Positions 9,225 to 11,760 of a stretch of 11,760 nucleotides of DNA are shown here, piece by piece. Positions within the stretch are counted from its first letter, which is position 1, and each line of letters starts with the position of its first letter. The notes beneath the pieces were generated by a model. That model worked only from the letters and a program-made list of their open reading frames with translations, did no database searches and was not told the origin of the DNA. The DNA is taken from NCBI GenBank assembly GCA_900642245.1, contig CAAAJI010001233.1, positions 1-11,760 on the forward strand. The letters run 5' to 3'. The DNA comes from Fragilaria radians (lineage: Eukaryota > Bacillariophyta > Fragilariophyceae > Fragilariales > Fragilariaceae). Made by a program: the position numbers and the translations under genes.

Positions 9225-10013
9225 ATGAACGAGTCGGAAAGTTGGCTCTTATTCAAGAAAGTTCCACCAATTACATTGCTACCCGTGCCCAATATGCATG
9301 GTTTCTTAGAGCACCACAAGCAAAAGAGTCACCGTTTACCTTGCGAAATATTACCAGTAAGGGTTAAGGAAATCCTAGTAAAGTCAAATGCTGATAATCA
9401 TAATTGTTGGAAAAAACTGTGGAATAAAGCAGTTGCTAGAAGTCCTCGATTAAGAATTAATCGATTTTCTCGACTGGAGAGCGGCGCAGCTCAGAATAGT
9501 TTCCCTGAAAATTCTCACAAGAACAAAGAACGAAATACCGTTTCAACTGACGTCAACAGATCTTTAGCCGCATATGAAGGCAATATGAGTTTCGAGAGGA
9601 GATGCAGAAGAAGTCGTCACAGAGATCCATTTGATCAATATCATTTCGAAAAGTTTCCAGAATCGAGTAACCTACAGGAATGTTCCTTTAGAAATCAATT
9701 TCCTGTATTTCATTCCTCGTCCTCATCTAACTATGCTATGGATTCTATTACTACCTTTTTTGATGAAGATTGTTCACTATTAAGCTTGATTGAGGATCAG
9801 GCTTGCATCAAGGAGTTTGCTCAATTAGAAATCAAGCAAGGGAAGGCTAAAGTTGTTTACAAGCGAGCTAGTAGCTTAAACAGAAGAGCCCGAAGAGAGA
9901 ACATTGAACTTTTAGGGGCTCAAGCTCCTGGTGAAAACTTATTTGCCACTGCATGGAATGACTCAGAACGTTCACTTTCACCCGGTAACGGTCTAGTTAG
10001 CAAAGCAGCATAA
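9225..10013 (+). CDS. Orphan 262-aa basic protein, first of a tandem pair
   Basis: A single-exon frame runs from ATG 9225 to TAA 10011-10013. The frame is open for 39 codons above this ATG, but alignment with the second copy shows frame-breaking indels there and none after 9225, which decides the start. No signal peptide or membrane segment is seen. Visible parts: conserved N-terminus (MNESESW, FKKVPPITL); a basic helix-like stretch 62-84 (WKKLWNKAVARSPRLR); a strongly basic cluster 124-133 (ERRCRRSRHR) that could serve nuclear import; a Ser run 164-168; an acidic-hydrophobic stretch 173-198 (TTFFDEDCSLLSLIEDQ); a Lys/Arg-rich tail (IKQGKAKVVYKRASSLNRR). I do not recognise a family and assign no function. 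Coherent length and conservation of the N-terminus in a paralogue make it a real gene; an undetected intron cannot be excluded. Confidence 0.72.
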   Translation: MNESESWLLFKKVPPITLLPVPNMHGFLEHHKQKSHRLPCEILPVRVKEILVKSNADNHNCWKKLWNKAVARSPRLRINRFSRLESGAAQNSFPENSHKNKERNTVSTDVNRSLAAYEGNMSFERRCRRSRHRDPFDQYHFEKFPESSNLQECSFRNQFPVFHSSSSSNYAMDSITTFFDEDCSLLSLIEDQACIKEFAQLEIKQGKAKVVYKRASSLNRRARRENIELLGAQAPGENLFATAWNDSERSLSPGNGLVSKAA

Positions 10014-10246
10014 GGGATATCAAACATGCCAACCTTTTTATCCTAAATTGTTGACTTGTACTCAGAGAGTTAATCTCTTTAACAAAGTATAAACATCTAA
10101 TGAATCAAACTGATGAGGACCTTGTAATGTAACTCAATTTATGCCCCTTTTTGTCCTCACAGGTAAAAACGCATTTCTCAATGATAGGAAAACTAAGTTT
10201 GAATTTGCCCTTTATTTACCTCCACAATTCACAATGTCATTATACT

Positions 10247-10270
10247 CAGTGATTATTAATTAAATCACTG
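10247..10270. repeat. Inverted repeat, 8-bp arms
   Basis: CAGTGATT (10247-10254) and AATCACTG (10263-10270) are perfect reverse complements around an 8-base ATTAATTA loop, about 230 bp after the orphan stop codon. It may form a small hairpin, or be chance in AT-rich DNA. Confidence 0.4.
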
Positions 10271-10885
10271 CTGAGGAAAAATCTATTCATCAAGTCAAAA
10301 ATATATCTATTGGAGAGATCTCCCTCACGTTCAATTCTTTTAGCTTTAATTCGTTTAGGTCATCCATTAGGGAAATTAGGAAATTCAAGATTGTGTGAGT
10401 CATCGATTAAGAAACGATTAATTTGAGTAAACACAACTTTTTAGTGCAACTTTTGTTGAACTTCATCACTCAAGTGCTTAGATTCAATTGAATAGAGGAC
10501 TTGCTAACATATTTCCCATAAGATACTTATCCCCCCTCCAGTATTTCAATTATCATTACGCTCAATGATGATTCCCCTTATTTTTCCGCTAACGGAAATT
10601 GAAAAATGGATTCGTAAAAGATCAATCAGGTAAACAAGATAAACAATTGTGACCTGCCTTGACTGAAGGTCCAAGAAGCTAATCCCTAACACAATAGGTG
10701 GTAAACAATAACAGTTTCATTGGCTTTGTCAAGTGTCAAAGCCTTCCCTAAATCTAAAGACATCCATTCCAATAAGAAGGGAGAATAATTCTACTATAGA
10801 ATTGTAATTATTTTTTAGTTTTGAAAGAAATTTTTAGCATCTAAGGTATCTTGATTCTCAAATACACTATGTGTATTGCTGCAAG

Positions 10886-10917
10886 TATGCATGATATAAA
10901 ATTTGTCATCATGCATA
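10886..10917. repeat. Inverted repeat, 10-bp arms
   Basis: TATGCATGAT (10886-10895) and ATCATGCATA (10908-10917) are perfect reverse complements separated by 12 bases. It lies about 120 bp before the second duplicated flank. It could be a hairpin or a relic of a small mobile element; no flanking target duplication was noticed. Confidence 0.45.
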
Positions 10918-11039
10918 TGTAGATCATGGAACTTGTAAAACAGAAATGGACATTACACACTTTTTATCTGGCCAAAGCTACAATACCTTAAGGAAAGTGG
11001 TATAAGTAGTGTCAATTTGCTAAGCCGTTAAGCTGCAGA

Positions 11040-11684
11040 GGCTGGTGCAATACCAAAGTACCGTCACACATGATTTCCTCTAAGGATTCTGCAAGCCTTG
11101 AGGTAACCAAGCGACTTTTGTAAAATGTTTTTCAAACACCGATTTGCAATTGCGAAATCATGTGGCAAGCGTGAATAGCACCAGTGCTATTTTTGCCAAG
11201 CACAAACAGAAACATTCAGTGCGCACATAGCTGTTGAATAAGTGGATTACAGAGTTAGGAACACACACTCTTGAAAGACTGTTGGGAATTTTAAAACAAC
11301 AAGTTGTACACTTAAGAATCTCTAAATGGAGTTTCTATGGGAGGAATCGTCATTGATAGAAAGAAAATTCGTAAGTAACATAGGAATTATGCCAATGTCG
11401 TTTCGTGAATCTTCTTTCCATAAGAATGATCCGAATGAAACTTTGTAACTATTATCATACATTAACATTACCTTAAATAAAAGTATAGTTTGTGAACCCC
11501 TCTAATTTCCTAAGTAAAGTTTCCCAATGATTGTTTTTGTAGTTTCTAATGGAAAATCAACTTGAATTTCGGTTGAGAATTCTTCTCCTGCCATATTGCA
11601 TGTCACGCTTCAAAGAACTTTTCCGAGACAAAATTCCTTTCTGATTGATCAATAACAGGCGCTTATTACTATTATTTTCTACAA
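11040..11684 (+). repeat. 5' flank of orphan gene, duplicated copy 2
   Basis: This aligns with 8626-9224. It starts near GGCTGGTGCAATACCAAAG and keeps GATTTGCAATTGCGAAATC (11141-11159), a 22-bp identity (11395-11416), TTCCCAATGATT near 11520 and TTCTTCTCCT near 11580. It carries roughly 25 bp of extra sequence between 11170 and 11215 compared with copy 1, and many single-base indels. Divergence shows the duplication is not recent. Confidence 0.75.
11141..11159 (+). promoter_or_regulatory. Conserved near-palindromic block, copy 2
   Basis: This is the exact partner of 8715-8733, at a similar distance (about 525 bp) before its own ATG. It is identical over 19 bp although neighbouring bases differ, which suggests constraint, possibly as a shared control site. 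Confidence 0.35.
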
Positions 11685-11760
11685 ATGAACGAGTCAGATA
11701 GATGGCAGGTTTTCAAGAAGGTTCCACCAATTACTCTGCATCCCATGCCCAATATAACTG
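11685..11760 (+). CDS. Second orphan paralogue, only the first 25 codons in the window
   Basis: The frame starts at ATG 11685 and is cut by the window edge. The visible protein starts MNESDRWQVF then KKVPPITLHPMPNIT. Against the first copy it aligns without gaps over 76 bases, with 17 of 25 residues identical; the block FKKVPPITL is unchanged and four of the synonymous sites differ. The start is 2460 bp after the first copy's ATG. The intact frame shows a coding paralogue, at least at its N-terminus; whether the full gene is intact cannot be seen. Confidence 0.65.
   Translation, partial: MNESDRWQVFKKVPPITLHPMPNIT

Larger units (their letters stand above)
10014..11039. other. Spacer between the tandem orphan copies
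   Basis: About 1.03 kb with no open frame over 60 codons. It holds the 3' end of the first orphan gene and then AT-rich sequence. Inverted repeats at 10247-10270 and 10886-10917 are the only structure I can support. I see no clear match between this spacer and the DNA upstream of 8626, so the duplicated block appears to begin near 8626 and 11040. Confidence 0.6.

Noticed and set aside
10109..10160. Hammerhead-like or C/D snoRNA-like CTGATGAG
   Set aside because: No GAAA core follows a stem II, no D box with a terminal stem is in place; the TGAGGAC/GTCCTCA pairing 33 bases apart is not enough. A similar CTGATGAG at 6258 also fails.
1..11760. CRISPR array, bacterial operon, phage or viral genes
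   Set aside because: No regularly spaced repeats, no ribosome binding sites and no phage-like or viral protein motifs were seen; spliced GH81 gene shows eukaryotic nuclear DNA.

Overview
The window looks like nuclear DNA of a eukaryote, most likely a diatom or another stramenopile. Three things point there: AT-rich sequence with long gene-free stretches; a family GH81 beta-1,3-glucanase gene interrupted by two short introns (64 and 70 bp) that both start GTACGT; and a C-terminal six-cysteine module that I associate, from memory, with secreted diatom proteins. I see no bacterial operon structure, rRNA or tRNA.

Left part (1-5908, minus strand). Two intact-looking genes lie head to tail. The first (1071 down to the window edge) encodes the N-terminal 357 residues of a type II membrane glycosyltransferase that resembles family GT49 (LARGE/B4GAT1-like). 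The window edge cuts it inside the expected DxD motif. Upstream of it, after about 1.46 kb of mostly non-coding DNA that holds one possible relic of a TAZ-like zinc finger, is a complete three-exon gene (5908-2529) for a 1081-residue membrane-anchored GH81 endo-beta-1,3-glucanase with twin Cys-rich modules at its C-terminus. Both proteins should pass through the secretory pathway, one building glycans and the other cutting beta-1,3-glucan. A shared role is only inference.

Middle part (5909-8625). No intact conserved gene is visible. The minus strand at 7113-7704 carries protein-like segments broken by three in-frame stops and a shift at a G run, so it is read as a decayed gene. A 34-codon exon-like ORF with a consensus GTAAGT donor lies at 7990-7889. 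One AT-rich 88-codon plus-strand ORF (6620-6886) and a short imperfect direct repeat are the only other items.

Right part (8626-11760, plus strand). A single-exon orphan gene (9225-10013, 262 aa, basic, probably intracellular) is followed about 2.46 kb downstream by a diverged paralogue whose first 25 codons lie at the window edge (11685-11760). The duplication includes about 600 bp of 5' flank. Indels occur freely in the flank but none occur after the ATG, which fixes the start codon. The flank keeps a near-palindromic 19-bp block and a 22-bp block that starts with ATG. This tandem orphan family with retained upstream blocks is the least explained feature of the window.
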